From Prochlorococcus sp. AG-409-J16 (lineage in GTDB: Bacteria > Cyanobacteriota > Cyanobacteriia > PCC-6307 > Cyanobiaceae): a stretch of 64,000 nucleotides of DNA. Made by a program: the position numbers and the translations under genes. Below, piece after piece: positions 55,404-64,000 of the stretch. The stretch covers positions 62,001-126,000 of the forward strand of contig QCKB01000004.1 of NCBI GenBank assembly GCA_003215655.1, written 5' to 3'. Every line of letters starts with the position of its first letter. Within the stretch, counting starts at the first letter, position 1. The notes below the pieces were generated by a model. That model did no database searches. It was not told the DNA's origin and was given only the letters and a program-made list of their open reading frames with translations.

Positions 55404-56312
55404 ATGCTCAAAGAACTTGTCAAGGCCTGTAAGCCTCTTCCTCCAAAATCAAAACTGCTCATCCTTGGAGGTGGCTTCAGTGGTCAGCATATTGCCGCTC
55501 TTGCTCGGGGGCTTGGAACAGAAGTTTTATGTAGCAGGAGAAAGGCTGATGCATCAGGAGCTGACATAGTCTTTGACAGTGGGTTAAATCTTTTGCCAGC
55601 TAATGAAGAAATTAATGATGTAACTCATTTACTGAGTTGTATACCTCCGGAAAAAAATGGCAAAGATCCTGTACTAGAGCTCTTATTGGATCAAATCAAA
55701 AATATGCCGTTGAAATGGGTGGGATATTTATCAACCACTGGAGTATATGGAGACTTCAAAGGGGGTTGGGTCACAGAGTCCAATACTCCAAAACCTCAAC
55801 AACCTCGAAGTCAAAGAAGACTAGCGTGTGAAAAAGCCTGGGAAGCTAGTGGGCTCCCTTTACAAATTCTTCGACTACCTGGAATCTATGGACCGGGAAG
55901 ATCTGCTCTTGAAAGCTTAAAAGCAGGAAAAGTAAGAATGATAGAAAAACCAAATCAAGTTTTTTCTCGAGTCCATATTGATGACATAGCAGGTGCTGCT
56001 ATTCATTTAATAAATCTTGCGGAAAAAGGAGAAAAGCCTTCAATTATTAATATTTCAGATGATTTACCTATTGAGAATACAGAAGTACTTCGTTATGCAG
56101 GCAAATTGCTAGATATTAAATTACCGCCAAATGAAAGCTTCGATTTAATATCAAATCAATTAAGTCCTATGGCACTTTCTTTCTGGCAAGAAAGCCGTCG
56201 GGTTAGCAATGATCTCCTCTGCAAACAACTTGGCTATAAATTGATTCAACCCAACTATAAATTAGGTTTAAATGATTGCTTAATTCAATATCAATTAAGA
56301 ATGAATTGCTAG
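55404..56312 (+). CDS. NAD(P)-binding SDR/epimerase-like protein (YeeZ type)
   Basis: The 302-residue protein starts with a Rossmann loop KLLILGGGFSGQHIAALARG and has GYLSTTGVYGDFKGGWV and RLPGIYGPGRSALESLK, in the manner of atypical SDR epimerases of the YeeZ group. The catalytic Tyr-x3-Lys is not clear (the usual site reads P-R-S-Q-R-R-L-A), so it may bind nucleotide without being a standard epimerase. The gene is present in a core position, divergent from the small gene on its left by 27 bases; its stop overlaps the end of 56309-56491 on the other strand. Confidence 0.82.
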   Translation: MLKELVKACKPLPPKSKLLILGGGFSGQHIAALARGLGTEVLCSRRKADASGADIVFDSGLNLLPANEEINDVTHLLSCIPPEKNGKDPVLELLLDQIKNMPLKWVGYLSTTGVYGDFKGGWVTESNTPKPQQPRSQRRLACEKAWEASGLPLQILRLPGIYGPGRSALESLKAGKVRMIEKPNQVFSRVHIDDIAGAAIHLINLAEKGEKPSIINISDDLPIENTEVLRYAGKLLDIKLPPNESFDLISNQLSPMALSFWQESRRVSNDLLCKQLGYKLIQPNYKLGLNDCLIQYQLRMNC

Positions 56313-56491
56313 GATTTTTTCTGATTCATACGTTTAAATATGATCTCATTCCAATCCATAGGTTTATCAGGGTCAACTTCTGTAAACCCAACGCTATGAA
56401 ATAGCTGAGACCATTTCACAATTATCCATCCGTCTCGAATTCCTGTAATCGAACCAAATACAAACAATCCAAGAAGCAACCACCTCAACAT
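56309..56491 (-). CDS. Small conserved membrane-anchored hypothetical protein
   Basis: The 60-residue product has an N-terminal hydrophobic helix (about 1-20, MLRWLLLGLFVFGSITGI) and then a Trp-rich soluble part (RDGWIIVKWSQLF). The gene fits exactly between its neighbours: its start codon shares the CATG with the pdxA start, and its stop overlaps the epimerase stop by four bases. Its function is unknown. Confidence 0.6.
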   Translation of the reverse strand: MLRWLLLGLFVFGSITGIRDGWIIVKWSQLFHSVGFTEVDPDKPMDWNEIIFKRMNQKKS

Positions 56492-57518
56492 GATCAGATC
56501 AAATCAATATACTGACACCAAACATACTGTCGCGATCTCATTAGGTGATCCTGCAGGTATAGGTATGGAAATAACTCTAAAAGCCTTAGCTTCAAAAGAG
56601 TTTCCAGTAACATTGCATCCTGTGCTTGTTGGTTGCAGAAAAACACTAGAAATCACTCATAAAAGACTGTTGTCACAAGGAAAAGTTGAATTAGCAAATC
56701 CTGCAAACCTGGAAATATTAAACCTCCCTTTAAACGAAGAGCTAATCCCTGGACAACCAACCAAACAAACTGGTGATGCCAGTTTCCAATGGGTAACCAA
56801 AGCTGCTGAATTAGTAATTACAGGTCAAGCAAATTCCTTAGTTACTGCACCGATAGCTAAACATGCTTGGAATGCCGCTGGACATCAATATAATGGACAA
56901 ACAGAAAGACTTGCCGAACTAGCAGGCTGCAAAAAAGCATCCATGCTATTTACTGCAAAATCCCCGCATAATGGCTGGCGACTTAATACTCTACTTGCAA
57001 CAACTCATATACCACTCAAACAAGTAGAGAAACTCCTTACACCAGAATTAATTGCTAATAAGTTAAATACTTTACTTACTTTTTGCCAAATATTCAAATC
57101 AAGACCAAAACTTTCTATTGCAGGACTCAATCCTCATGCAGGAGAAAAAGGCTTGCTAGGTGAAGAAGAAATTCAATGGCTCATTCCTGTTATCAAAGAA
57201 TGGAAAAAAATACATCCTGAAGTTGAAATTAATGGACCAATTCCTCCTGATACTTGCTGGCTTTCAGCGGCAAGAGCCTGGAAAGATATGTCCGAAAATA
57301 ATTCAAATTCGCCTGATGGAATTTTAGCCCTATATCACGATCAGGGATTAATTCCTATGAAACTAATTGCTTTTGAAAGAGCTGTAAATACAACTCTTGG
57401 GTTGCCATTTTTAAGAACTTCTCCTGACCATGGAACAGCATTTGACATAGCTGGTCTTGGCTGTGCGAATGAAGAAAGTATGCTCGCCGCTTTAGAAGCA
57501 GTCTTGGAATTAAGTTAA
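56490..57518 (+). CDS. pdxA: 4-hydroxythreonine-4-phosphate dehydrogenase
   Basis: PdxA oxidises 4-phosphohydroxythreonine in pyridoxal phosphate synthesis. VAISLGDPAGIGMEITLKAL is the characteristic N-terminal signature, TAPIAKHAW and GLNPHAGEKGLLGEEE carry metal-binding histidines, and ALYHDQGLIPMKL gives a third. RTSPDHGTAFDIAG ends the active site. Length 342, normal. The ATG overlaps the divergent start on the opposite strand by two bases. Confidence 0.95.
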   Translation: MIRSNQYTDTKHTVAISLGDPAGIGMEITLKALASKEFPVTLHPVLVGCRKTLEITHKRLLSQGKVELANPANLEILNLPLNEELIPGQPTKQTGDASFQWVTKAAELVITGQANSLVTAPIAKHAWNAAGHQYNGQTERLAELAGCKKASMLFTAKSPHNGWRLNTLLATTHIPLKQVEKLLTPELIANKLNTLLTFCQIFKSRPKLSIAGLNPHAGEKGLLGEEEIQWLIPVIKEWKKIHPEVEINGPIPPDTCWLSAARAWKDMSENNSNSPDGILALYHDQGLIPMKLIAFERAVNTTLGLPFLRTSPDHGTAFDIAGLGCANEESMLAALEAVLELS

Positions 57519-57526
57519 TGGAAGAA

Positions 57527-58033
57527 CTAAGAAGGTTTAACTCTCATCAGGACTTGCCCAAACTCGACAGGGGTTCCATTTTCTACAAGTATCTCAACTA
57601 CTTCACCACTAACTTCTGATTCCAACTCATTCATCAATTTCATCGCTTCAAGAATACAAACAGTCTGTCCTATCCCAATTCGGCTGCCTTGGTCTACAAA
57701 GGCTGGTTCTCCAGGTCCTGGAGACCTATAGAAAGTTCCAACCATAGGAGCCGTTACATCGACAAGGTCTGCACGTGAAGCAGGGACTGCTGGAGGTGGG
57801 TTACTAGGAGCAGGAGCTGCCTCAACTACTTTTGATTGACCAGAAGATGAAACAGGGACAGGTTCAGGTTCAGAGACTAATTGAACCGTAGGTTGAACTG
57901 ATCCAGACACAGGAAGGTTTCGCCTAATCTCCAAACGGAAATCATCTCCTTCCAAACGAAATTCCTGGATATCGCTTTCACCCAGTGCAGCGAGCAAACG
58001 ATGCAGTTGGTCATGGTCAAGCTGCATAGTCAT
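57527..58033 (-). CDS. accB: Biotin carboxyl carrier protein of acetyl-CoA carboxylase
   Basis: AccB carries biotin for the carboxylation of acetyl-CoA in fatty-acid synthesis. The biotinylated lysine is Lys132 in LEAMKLMNE, within a C-terminal biotinyl domain (about 88-168). A Pro/Ala/Ser linker (about 45-88) joins it to an N-terminal segment ([19 protein letters not shown]) that is standard for BCCP. Start overlaps the efp stop by four bases, the efp-accB pairing being common in cyanobacteria. Confidence 0.96.
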   Translation of the reverse strand: MTMQLDHDQLHRLLAALGESDIQEFRLEGDDFRLEIRRNLPVSGSVQPTVQLVSEPEPVPVSSSGQSKVVEAAPAPSNPPPAVPASRADLVDVTAPMVGTFYRSPGPGEPAFVDQGSRIGIGQTVCILEAMKLMNELESEVSGEVVEILVENGTPVEFGQVLMRVKPS

Positions 58034-58593
58034 TGATTCTCGCGACCAAGGTAAGTGTCATTACGAGTATCGACCTTGATCTTCTCACCAACAGAAATAA
58101 AAAGAGGGACCATTACTTGAGCTCCCGTTTCAAGAATGGCTGGCTTAGTACCGCCTGTAGCAGTATCGCCCTTTACTCCAGGATCTGTCTCTTTGATTTC
58201 TAAAACCACAGAATTTGGGAGCTCCACTTCTAGAGGCTTATCATTCCAAGAGACAACATTAACCTCCATACCCTCCTTCAAGTATTTACGACTAGTACCA
58301 ATCTGTTGAGGAGTGAGCCTAGTCTCCTCATAAGTTGACATATCCATAAAAACAAAGTCTCCGGAATCCATGTAAGTGTGCTGAAGTGTTGACTTCTCTA
58401 AAAGAGCCTGAGGAAGCATCTCACCAGCCCTAAAAGTTTTCTCCACAACATTTCCTCCCTGCACAGCTTTCAGCTTGGTACGCACAAACGCTGAGCCCTT
58501 TCCAGGTTTAACATGCAAAAACTCCACAACACGCCAAACAGCACCATCGATCTCAATCGTGGTGCCTGTACGGAAGTCATTACTAGAGATCAT
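58030..58593 (-). CDS. efp: Elongation factor P
   Basis: EF-P relieves ribosome stalling at polyproline. The frame is open to an ATG at 58632, but the family starts at [17 protein letters not shown], so I place the start at 58593, giving 187 residues. [16 protein letters not shown] carries the tip lysine (Lys32), and the later domains end YLGR. It is co-transcribed with accB and divergent from the cyclophilin gene. Confidence 0.95.
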   Translation of the reverse strand: MISSNDFRTGTTIEIDGAVWRVVEFLHVKPGKGSAFVRTKLKAVQGGNVVEKTFRAGEMLPQALLEKSTLQHTYMDSGDFVFMDMSTYEETRLTPQQIGTSRKYLKEGMEVNVVSWNDKPLEVELPNSVVLEIKETDPGVKGDTATGGTKPAILETGAQVMVPLFISVGEKIKVDTRNDTYLGRENQ

Positions 58594-58656
58594 TCCGACA
58601 GATCCAATCAAAAGATCATAAGGCTGTGCCAAAGTCCAATAGAAATTGGTTCTGCA

Positions 58657-59733
58657 ATGCCAACCTCTCGACTTCTGATTAAGGCCCTAACATTTCTCCT
58701 AACACTAGTTCTAGCTTGGGTACAGCCAGTAAAAGCCGACTTGCCGCCAGGGAATGCAATAAAAGATCCATATGCAATTCTTCGTAATGCATTACCAATA
58801 GATCAAAAAGATTTACGAGAAATACAACACAGACTTGAAGAAACGAGCGATGCAATGCGTGGAAATCGCTGGACCACACTCTCAAAAGCCGCTACTTCCA
58901 GTCAATCAATACTGAATAACCGAAAGCAACAAATAATTCAGGAAATCCCAAATAGCGAAAAGAGCAAAGCAGAAAATCTTCTTACTGGATTAAAAGAGAC
59001 CTTAAAAGAACTTGAACTTCAAGCTAAAGAAGAAAACAAAGATAAATTTATAGCTGAAAGGCGTAAAAGCCTAAGTAAAATAGGAGAACTCGAGGCCCTT
59101 TTAATTACAAATAATTTTCCTTATACAATACCTAATGAATTCGACAACCTACCAAGACTTTTAGGTAGAGCAAACGTATCTATAAAAACGAACAAAGGAA
59201 GCATGAATGCCGTAATTGATGGCTTTAATGCTCCACTTACTGCTGGAGCATTTATAGATCTTTCTCTAAAAGGTTTCTATGACGGATTACCAATTAGTAG
59301 AGCTGAAGATTTTTATATCCTACAAAGTGGTGATCCGAAAGGTCCTGAAATAGGATATATAGATCCTTCCACAAAACAGGAGAGGAAAATTCCGTTAGAA
59401 ATTAGAGTTCCAGAAAAAAAAGAAACACTCTATAACCAAACTTTTGAAGATATAGGCCTCTATAAATCAACACCAGTACTTCCCTTCGCAACATTGGGCA
59501 CACTTGGTTGGGCACATTCAGGAAGTGCTCTTGATGATGGATCCTCACAGTTCTTCATGTTTTTATACGAACCGGAATTAACCCCTGCAGGAAGGAATCT
59601 AATTGATGGGCGAAACGCTGCTTTCGGGTATGTGGTCGATGGCTTCGATGTCCTTGAAAATCTAGGAGTTAATGATCAGATTCTTTCAATCCAAGTAATT
59701 GATGGTGCTGATCGATTAAAGCCACATGCATGA
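58657..59733 (+). CDS. Thylakoid-lumen-type cyclophilin (CYP38/TLP40-like)
   Basis: The reading frame is open from 58513, but the first 48 codons overlap the divergent efp gene. I choose the ATG at 58657, which begins with an export signal ([20 protein letters not shown]). The mature protein has a helical N-terminal part that starts [20 protein letters not shown] (as in CYP38/TLP40) and a cyclophilin-type PPIase domain from about residue 185 ([36 protein letters not shown]). CYP38 in plants supports PSII assembly; the PPIase active site here is partly degenerate, so a chaperone role is more likely than catalysis. thiL follows nine bases later. Confidence 0.87.
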   Translation: MPTSRLLIKALTFLLTLVLAWVQPVKADLPPGNAIKDPYAILRNALPIDQKDLREIQHRLEETSDAMRGNRWTTLSKAATSSQSILNNRKQQIIQEIPNSEKSKAENLLTGLKETLKELELQAKEENKDKFIAERRKSLSKIGELEALLITNNFPYTIPNEFDNLPRLLGRANVSIKTNKGSMNAVIDGFNAPLTAGAFIDLSLKGFYDGLPISRAEDFYILQSGDPKGPEIGYIDPSTKQERKIPLEIRVPEKKETLYNQTFEDIGLYKSTPVLPFATLGTLGWAHSGSALDDGSSQFFMFLYEPELTPAGRNLIDGRNAAFGYVVDGFDVLENLGVNDQILSIQVIDGADRLKPHA

Positions 59734-59742
59734 GGAGCATGA

Positions 59743-60726
59743 GTGACAAAAACACTTGCTGAGCTTGGTGAAAAACAAATCATCCAAAGACTAAAAAAAT
59801 TTGTACCACCAAAACAAATTGATGACGATACCGCACAAATAAAATCCTATGGCAAGGATCTCTTAGTCAACACAGATTTACTAATAGAAGGAGTACATTT
59901 CAGCGATCAAACAACATCTCCTATTGACGTTGGTTGGAGAGCAATTACTACAAATTTTTCTGATCTTGTAGGAAGTGGTCTTGATCAAATTATTGGAGTT
60001 TCAATTGGACTTGTAGCCCCTCCAGACACAGCATGGGAATGGGTGGAAAAGGTCTATGAAGGAGTTACATATGCCCTTAATGATTTTGGTGGCATTGTTT
60101 TAGGAGGAGATTGCTGCAGTGGAAAAGAGAAAATGCTTGCAGTAACTGCTCTAGGAACACTTGGGCCACTAAGGCTTCATCGAGCAAAAGCTTCTCCTGG
60201 CGATTGTCTAGTAGTTAGTGGTCCCCATGGCCTCAGTCGCCTCGGTTTAGCTCTTTTAAAAGCTGAACCAATACTTAAAAAAATCAATTTACCTAAAGAG
60301 CTTCAAGAAAAAGCAATCAAAGCCCATCAAAGGCCAATACCGAGAACCGACGCACTTCTGAGCCTTCAAAAATGCAAACCCTCTTACCTCCCCTGGAGAG
60401 CAGCAGGAACAGATAGCAGCGATGGTCTTTTCGAAGCAATTAGGTCAATATGTGAAAGCAGTAGCTGTCAAGCCTTACTCGCAGAAGACTTTTTACCAAG
60501 AGATGATCTATGGCCTCAAGGATCTTTCTGGGATAAATGGTGCTTTAACGGAGGTGAGGATTTTGAACTAGTGCTTAGCCTTCCACCTGAATGGGCAAAT
60601 AATTGGATTAAATCTGTACCTAATGCAAAAAAAATTGGCTATATCAGATCTGGTAAGCCAAAAGTTTTTTGGCCAGATGGAAATGAAATCTCAAAAAGAT
60701 ACTTTGAACAATATGAACACTTCTAA
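59743..60726 (+). CDS. thiL: Thiamine-monophosphate kinase
   Basis: ThiL phosphorylates thiamine monophosphate to the active diphosphate. Mg/ATP ligands are in DDDTAQIK and VNTDLLIEGVHFSD, followed by GGDCCSGKEKMLAVTALGTL and the C-terminal GGEDFELVLSLP (FNGGEDF). It starts with GTG at 59743, preceded at five bases by GAGGAG; the ATG at 59739 is in another frame and runs into a stop. 327 residues. Confidence 0.94.
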   Translation: MTKTLAELGEKQIIQRLKKFVPPKQIDDDTAQIKSYGKDLLVNTDLLIEGVHFSDQTTSPIDVGWRAITTNFSDLVGSGLDQIIGVSIGLVAPPDTAWEWVEKVYEGVTYALNDFGGIVLGGDCCSGKEKMLAVTALGTLGPLRLHRAKASPGDCLVVSGPHGLSRLGLALLKAEPILKKINLPKELQEKAIKAHQRPIPRTDALLSLQKCKPSYLPWRAAGTDSSDGLFEAIRSICESSSCQALLAEDFLPRDDLWPQGSFWDKWCFNGGEDFELVLSLPPEWANNWIKSVPNAKKIGYIRSGKPKVFWPDGNEISKRYFEQYEHF

Positions 60727-60764
60727 TGAAATATTTTTAAAATTCTTTGCCTTAAATTATTTAA

Positions 60765-61787
60765 TCATTGCCAATTCTTAGCAACAATCTCTGCAAGATC
60801 TACAACTCGCTGGCTATAACCCCATTCATTGTCATACCAAGCAACTACCTTAACCATATTGTCTCCAATAGCCATTGTTAATGCCTCATCAACAATAGTT
60901 GATTCATCAGTACCTGCGTAATCACTTGAGACCAGTGGAAGATCACCATACTTAATGATTCCTTTCATCTCACCTTCTGAAGCAGCCTTTAAAGCTGCAT
61001 TAACTTCTTCAGCTGTGGTTGCTCGACCAGCCTCAAAAACTAGGTCTACTGCAGAAACATTTGGCGTGGGAACTCTCATCGCAATCCCAGTCAACTTACC
61101 CTTCATCTTTGGATAAACCAAAGCAACTGCTTTAGCTGCCCCTGTAGAAGTTGGAACAAGATTCATTGCAGCTGCTCTTGCTCTTCGGAGATCTCTATGA
61201 CTGTTATCCAAAATTCTCTGATCACCTGTATAGCTATGAATCGTCGTCATCAATCCCTTTTCGATTCCAAAAGTCTGATCTAAAACCTTAACAATTGGAG
61301 CAAGGCAATTAGTTGTACAACTTGCATTACTCAAAACATCAAAATCTTGGTGTCGATATTGATCAGCATTAACTCCAACTACATAAGTTCCCACACCTTC
61401 TCCTTTGCCTGGTGCCGTAAGGATTACTTTCTTTGCTCCAGCCTGTAAATGCTTACTAGCTCCTACATCTGTATTAAATACACCTGCTGATTCAATAACA
61501 AGATCTATACCCCACTCCTTCCATGGAAGATTTAAAGGATTACGATCCGAAAAGCATTTGATAGTTTTTCCATTAATGATAAAAGTGTCATCGGTATACC
61601 CAATCTCAGCATCTTTGATCTGACCCAAAATCGAATCGTACTTAAGCAAATGAGCATTCGTCTTAGGGTCTGACGTCACATTGATACCAACAACCTCTAT
61701 ACCGGTATTGGCTCCACGACTTAACCAACAACGCATGAAGTTGCGACCAATTCGGCCGAATCCATTAATCGCAACTCTCAAAGTCAT
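60765..61787 (-). CDS. gap2: Glyceraldehyde-3-phosphate dehydrogenase, Gap2 type
   Basis: Gap2 works in the Calvin cycle and gluconeogenesis and can use NADPH or [17 protein letters not shown] is the cofactor loop, the catalytic cysteine is Cys157 in [12 protein letters not shown], and [20 protein letters not shown] is typical of chloroplast/cyanobacterial Gap2. The length of 340 is full. The divergent murC gene starts 199 bases upstream; that intergenic region must hold both promoters. Confidence 0.96.
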   Translation of the reverse strand: MTLRVAINGFGRIGRNFMRCWLSRGANTGIEVVGINVTSDPKTNAHLLKYDSILGQIKDAEIGYTDDTFIINGKTIKCFSDRNPLNLPWKEWGIDLVIESAGVFNTDVGASKHLQAGAKKVILTAPGKGEGVGTYVVGVNADQYRHQDFDVLSNASCTTNCLAPIVKVLDQTFGIEKGLMTTIHSYTGDQRILDNSHRDLRRARAAAMNLVPTSTGAAKAVALVYPKMKGKLTGIAMRVPTPNVSAVDLVFEAGRATTAEEVNAALKAASEGEMKGIIKYGDLPLVSSDYAGTDESTIVDEALTMAIGDNMVKVVAWYDNEWGYSQRVVDLAEIVAKNWQ

Positions 61788-61985
61788 AACAAAAGCGGCT
61801 AAACCGAAAAAGTACTATGGCCGCTGATCATACAGAAATGCCTAAATTCTCTGATTGATTGGAGCAAAAAATCGCATCAGGCCAGCTTCCAAATCAACCA
61901 AAATCATAGTGATAGAAAGAAAAAAACGAAAACACGAGCCTTCTTGGCAAGAGTGATTTATCTTGCAGATCACTAACAAAACCCA

Positions 61986-63428
61986 TTGAGCTCAGCGAAA
62001 AACATCAATCAAAGGATCCACTTCATTGGTATTGGCGGTATAGGCATGTCTGGCTTAGCTCTGATACTGGCCAAAAGAGGCTTTCAAGTCTCTGGATCTG
62101 ATAAAGGACGCAATACAAGCATTGAAGACTTAAAAGCAGCCGGAGTGAGGATTTTTGATATTCAAGCTAAAGAAAATATTAATCAGATGTTAAAAAGCAA
62201 TGAACTAAAACCATTAATAGTCGTCAGTACTGCCATACCTCCTCAAAATCCAGAATTAGAAGCTGCGATAAAAGCAAATCTAGAAATATGGCATAGATCA
62301 GATCTACTTGCAGAACTGATAAATAAACAACGATCAATAGCAATAGCTGGAACTCATGGAAAAACAACTACAAGCACATTAATAACTACTTTATTAGCCC
62401 TAAACAAACAAGATCCTTCTGCTGTCATTGGAGGATTTGTTCCATACTTTAATAGCAACTGTCATGCAGGTAAAGGTAAGCTACTGATTGCAGAAGCTGA
62501 TGAATCTGATGGAACGCTTGTCAAATTCAAGCCAAGCTTAGGGTTAATAACTAATATTGAACTAGATCATACAAATCACTACAAAAATATCGAAGAAGTA
62601 ATTAAAACAATGCAAGATTTTGGCAAAGGCTGCGATCGATTATTAGGAAATTATGATTGTCAACTAATTAGAGAGAATTTTAATCCTTTTGCTTGGTGGT
62701 CTATAGAAACAAAGAAAAATGTTGATTTCGCAGCTTTACCAGTAGCTCTCGAAGGCAATAAAACCATAGCAAATATTTATGAAAAGGAACAACTAATTGG
62801 GCAAATAAATATCCCATTACCAGGACTTCACAATCTAAGTAATTCAATTGCTGCAATTGCAGCTTGCAGAATAGAAGGTATTAGCTTCAATAAATTAAAA
62901 GAAGTAATTGCTTATATTAAGACCCCTAAAAGACGATTTGAATATAGAGGGACATGGCATGGAAGACATCTTGTTGATGATTATGCACATCACCCTAGTG
63001 AAATCAAAGCTACAATTTCCATGTCAAAATTGATGATTGATAAAAAAAACAGTCCACTACCTACACCACCGAAAAGACTATTAATCATATTTCAACCTCA
63101 TAGATTTAGTCGAACTGGAGAATTTATAAAAGAATTTGCGGCAGCTCTTGGCAAAGCTGATTTAATAATTCTTACTCCAGTTTATAGTGCAGGTGAAATT
63201 CCTATAATGGGTTCAAATTCGAACGATCTACAAAAGGAAATAAAAAATATTAATCCAAAGTTAGAAATAAAACTTGCAAATAGTTTAGATGAACTACCAG
63301 AAGTAATTAAAAAAGTTAGTTTGAAGGATGATCTTATATTAACTATGGGTGCAGGAGATATTAATACTCTTTGGGATCGATTAATGAAAACACAAAATGG
63401 AGAAATAATTACTAATGTTGCAGCCTAA
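61986..63428 (+). CDS. murC: UDP-N-acetylmuramate--L-alanine ligase
   Basis: MurC adds the first peptide amino acid in peptidoglycan synthesis. The N-terminal UDP-binding loop is [16 protein letters not shown], the ATP P-loop [10 protein letters not shown], and [15 protein letters not shown] and [13 protein letters not shown] are the C-terminal family motifs. It starts at a TTG (61986), the only start codon that fits the N-terminal strand. 480 residues. It overlaps murB by 14 bases, so translation is coupled. Confidence 0.96.
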   Translation: MSSAKNINQRIHFIGIGGIGMSGLALILAKRGFQVSGSDKGRNTSIEDLKAAGVRIFDIQAKENINQMLKSNELKPLIVVSTAIPPQNPELEAAIKANLEIWHRSDLLAELINKQRSIAIAGTHGKTTTSTLITTLLALNKQDPSAVIGGFVPYFNSNCHAGKGKLLIAEADESDGTLVKFKPSLGLITNIELDHTNHYKNIEEVIKTMQDFGKGCDRLLGNYDCQLIRENFNPFAWWSIETKKNVDFAALPVALEGNKTIANIYEKEQLIGQINIPLPGLHNLSNSIAAIAACRIEGISFNKLKEVIAYIKTPKRRFEYRGTWHGRHLVDDYAHHPSEIKATISMSKLMIDKKNSPLPTPPKRLLIIFQPHRFSRTGEFIKEFAAALGKADLIILTPVYSAGEIPIMGSNSNDLQKEIKNINPKLEIKLANSLDELPEVIKKVSLKDDLILTMGAGDINTLWDRLMKTQNGEIITNVAA

Positions 63429-64000
63429 AAAATTGAATGAATTAAACCTATTATCAGATGAATATCTATCCAACTACACAACATGGCGAGTAGGTGGAGC
63501 TGCCGAATGGCTAGCAGAACCAACAACTATAGAGGAGCTGAGAAAAATAATAGCCTGGGCAAATTTAAAAAAAATAAATTATAGAGTTATAGGAGCCGGC
63601 TCAAACCTATTAATTCATGATTCAGGCCTCAAAGGACTAAGTATTTGTATGCGTAGATTCCATGGATCGAAACTTAATCAAAATGATGGGGAGATAGAAG
63701 CTTTAGCAGGTGAAGCAATACCAACCTTGGCAAGGCGTGCTGCAAAATTAGGGTTGCATGGCCTTGAATGGGCAGTTGGAATCCCCGGAACAATTGGTGG
63801 AGCTGCCGTAATGAATGCCGGAGCTCAAGGGAGTTGCATTGCTAATTGGATGAAATCTGTAAAGGTCATTTCAAAAAATGAGTCTAAAATTTTTGAAATA
63901 AAGCGTGAAGAACTATGCTATAGCTATAGAAATAGCCTTCTACAGCAAGAAAATTTGTTGGTACTTTCTGTCAAATTACAACTCGAACCTGGTCATGACA
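63415..64000 (+). CDS. murB: UDP-N-acetylenolpyruvoylglucosamine reductase, 5' part
   Basis: MurB reduces enolpyruvyl-UDP-GlcNAc to UDP-MurNAc with FAD. The frame begins with ATG at 63415, overlapping the murC stop by 14 bases, and runs open to the window edge (195 codons). FAD-binding motifs seen are [31 protein letters not shown] and [20 protein letters not shown] (Gly-rich substrate loop), and the catalytic region [10 protein letters not shown] near the edge. The C-terminus lies outside the window. Confidence 0.95.
   Translation, partial: MLQPKKLNELNLLSDEYLSNYTTWRVGGAAEWLAEPTTIEELRKIIAWANLKKINYRVIGAGSNLLIHDSGLKGLSICMRRFHGSKLNQNDGEIEALAGEAIPTLARRAAKLGLHGLEWAVGIPGTIGGAAVMNAGAQGSCIANWMKSVKVISKNESKIFEIKREELCYSYRNSLLQQENLLVLSVKLQLEPGHD

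Noticed and set aside
58594-58632. Longer EF-P start at 58632
   Set aside because: The EF-P family begins at [10 protein letters not shown]; the extra 13 codons are upstream leader.
58513-58656. N-terminal extension of the cyclophilin gene by 48 codons
   Set aside because: This part overlaps the divergent efp gene, and the export signal begins only at the ATG at 58657, so the extension is not real.
1-64000. CRISPR arrays, insertion sequences, phage genes and rRNA genes
   Set aside because: No repeated spacer units, transposase or integrase motifs, or rRNA sequences were seen anywhere in the window.

Overview
The window is a piece of a marine picocyanobacterial chromosome, most likely Prochlorococcus. 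The support is photosystem II genes (psbZ and a Psb34-like small protein), a sulfolipid pair (sqdB-sqdX), cobalamin genes (cobH, cbiD), a dual-cofactor-type Gap2 GAPDH, the chloroplast/cyanobacterial protein Ycf23 (DUF561), a four-ACT-domain aspartate kinase, a cyanobacterial RNase J, and AT-rich DNA with very short intergenic gaps. The exact strain cannot be fixed from the sequence alone. There are no transposases, integrases, phage genes, rRNA genes or CRISPR repeats.

Layout. 1-12,631 is a surface-polysaccharide island: an edge-truncated unknown gene, three glycosyltransferases, GDP-fucose synthesis (gmd, fcl), dTDP-rhamnose synthesis (rfbA-C-D-B), a GNAT protein, a TylF-like methyltransferase and a NodU/CmcH carbamoyltransferase. 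Together they look like supply, transfer and decoration of O-antigen-like sugars. From 12.8 kb the content is core: tRNA-Gly(GCC), ribH, psbZ, mutS (broken at an 11-G run), cobH, holA, lysC, uvrB, ycf23, tilS, rnj, dapA, asd, the tig-clpP-clpX proteostasis cluster, an LRAT-domain gene, dnaX, a processive-type GT2, a SpoIID/LytB protein, rpmI-rplT, thiG, psb34-like, sqdB-sqdX, mrdA with two unknown cyanobacterial genes, guaA-cbiD and a photorespiratory-type aminotransferase. From 50.8 to 56.5 kb is a looser stretch: tRNA-Gly(CCC), several small unknown genes, a decayed AbrB-family membrane gene, and a divergent pair of a HARP/SNF2-like helicase and an HNH nuclease. The right end is core again: pdxA, efp-accB, a CYP38/TLP40-like cyclophilin, thiL, gap2, murC and the start of murB.

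Most notable observations: (1) mutS is split by an uninterrupted run of 11 G, so gain of one G, loss of two, or a -1 slip would restore the frame. This could be a mutator switch, a recent mutation or a sequencing error. (2) A helicase with an N-terminal HARP-like segment lies divergent to a stand-alone HNH nuclease; these are the two activities joined in eukaryotic ZRANB3. (3) An AbrB-family membrane protein gene is recognisable through two frameshifts and three stops. (4) A 55-residue Psb34-like gene lies just upstream of sqdB. (5) Several inverted repeats may be regulatory, notably a perfect 15-base palindrome just before lysC and a good terminator after psbZ. Many genes start with TTG or GTG.
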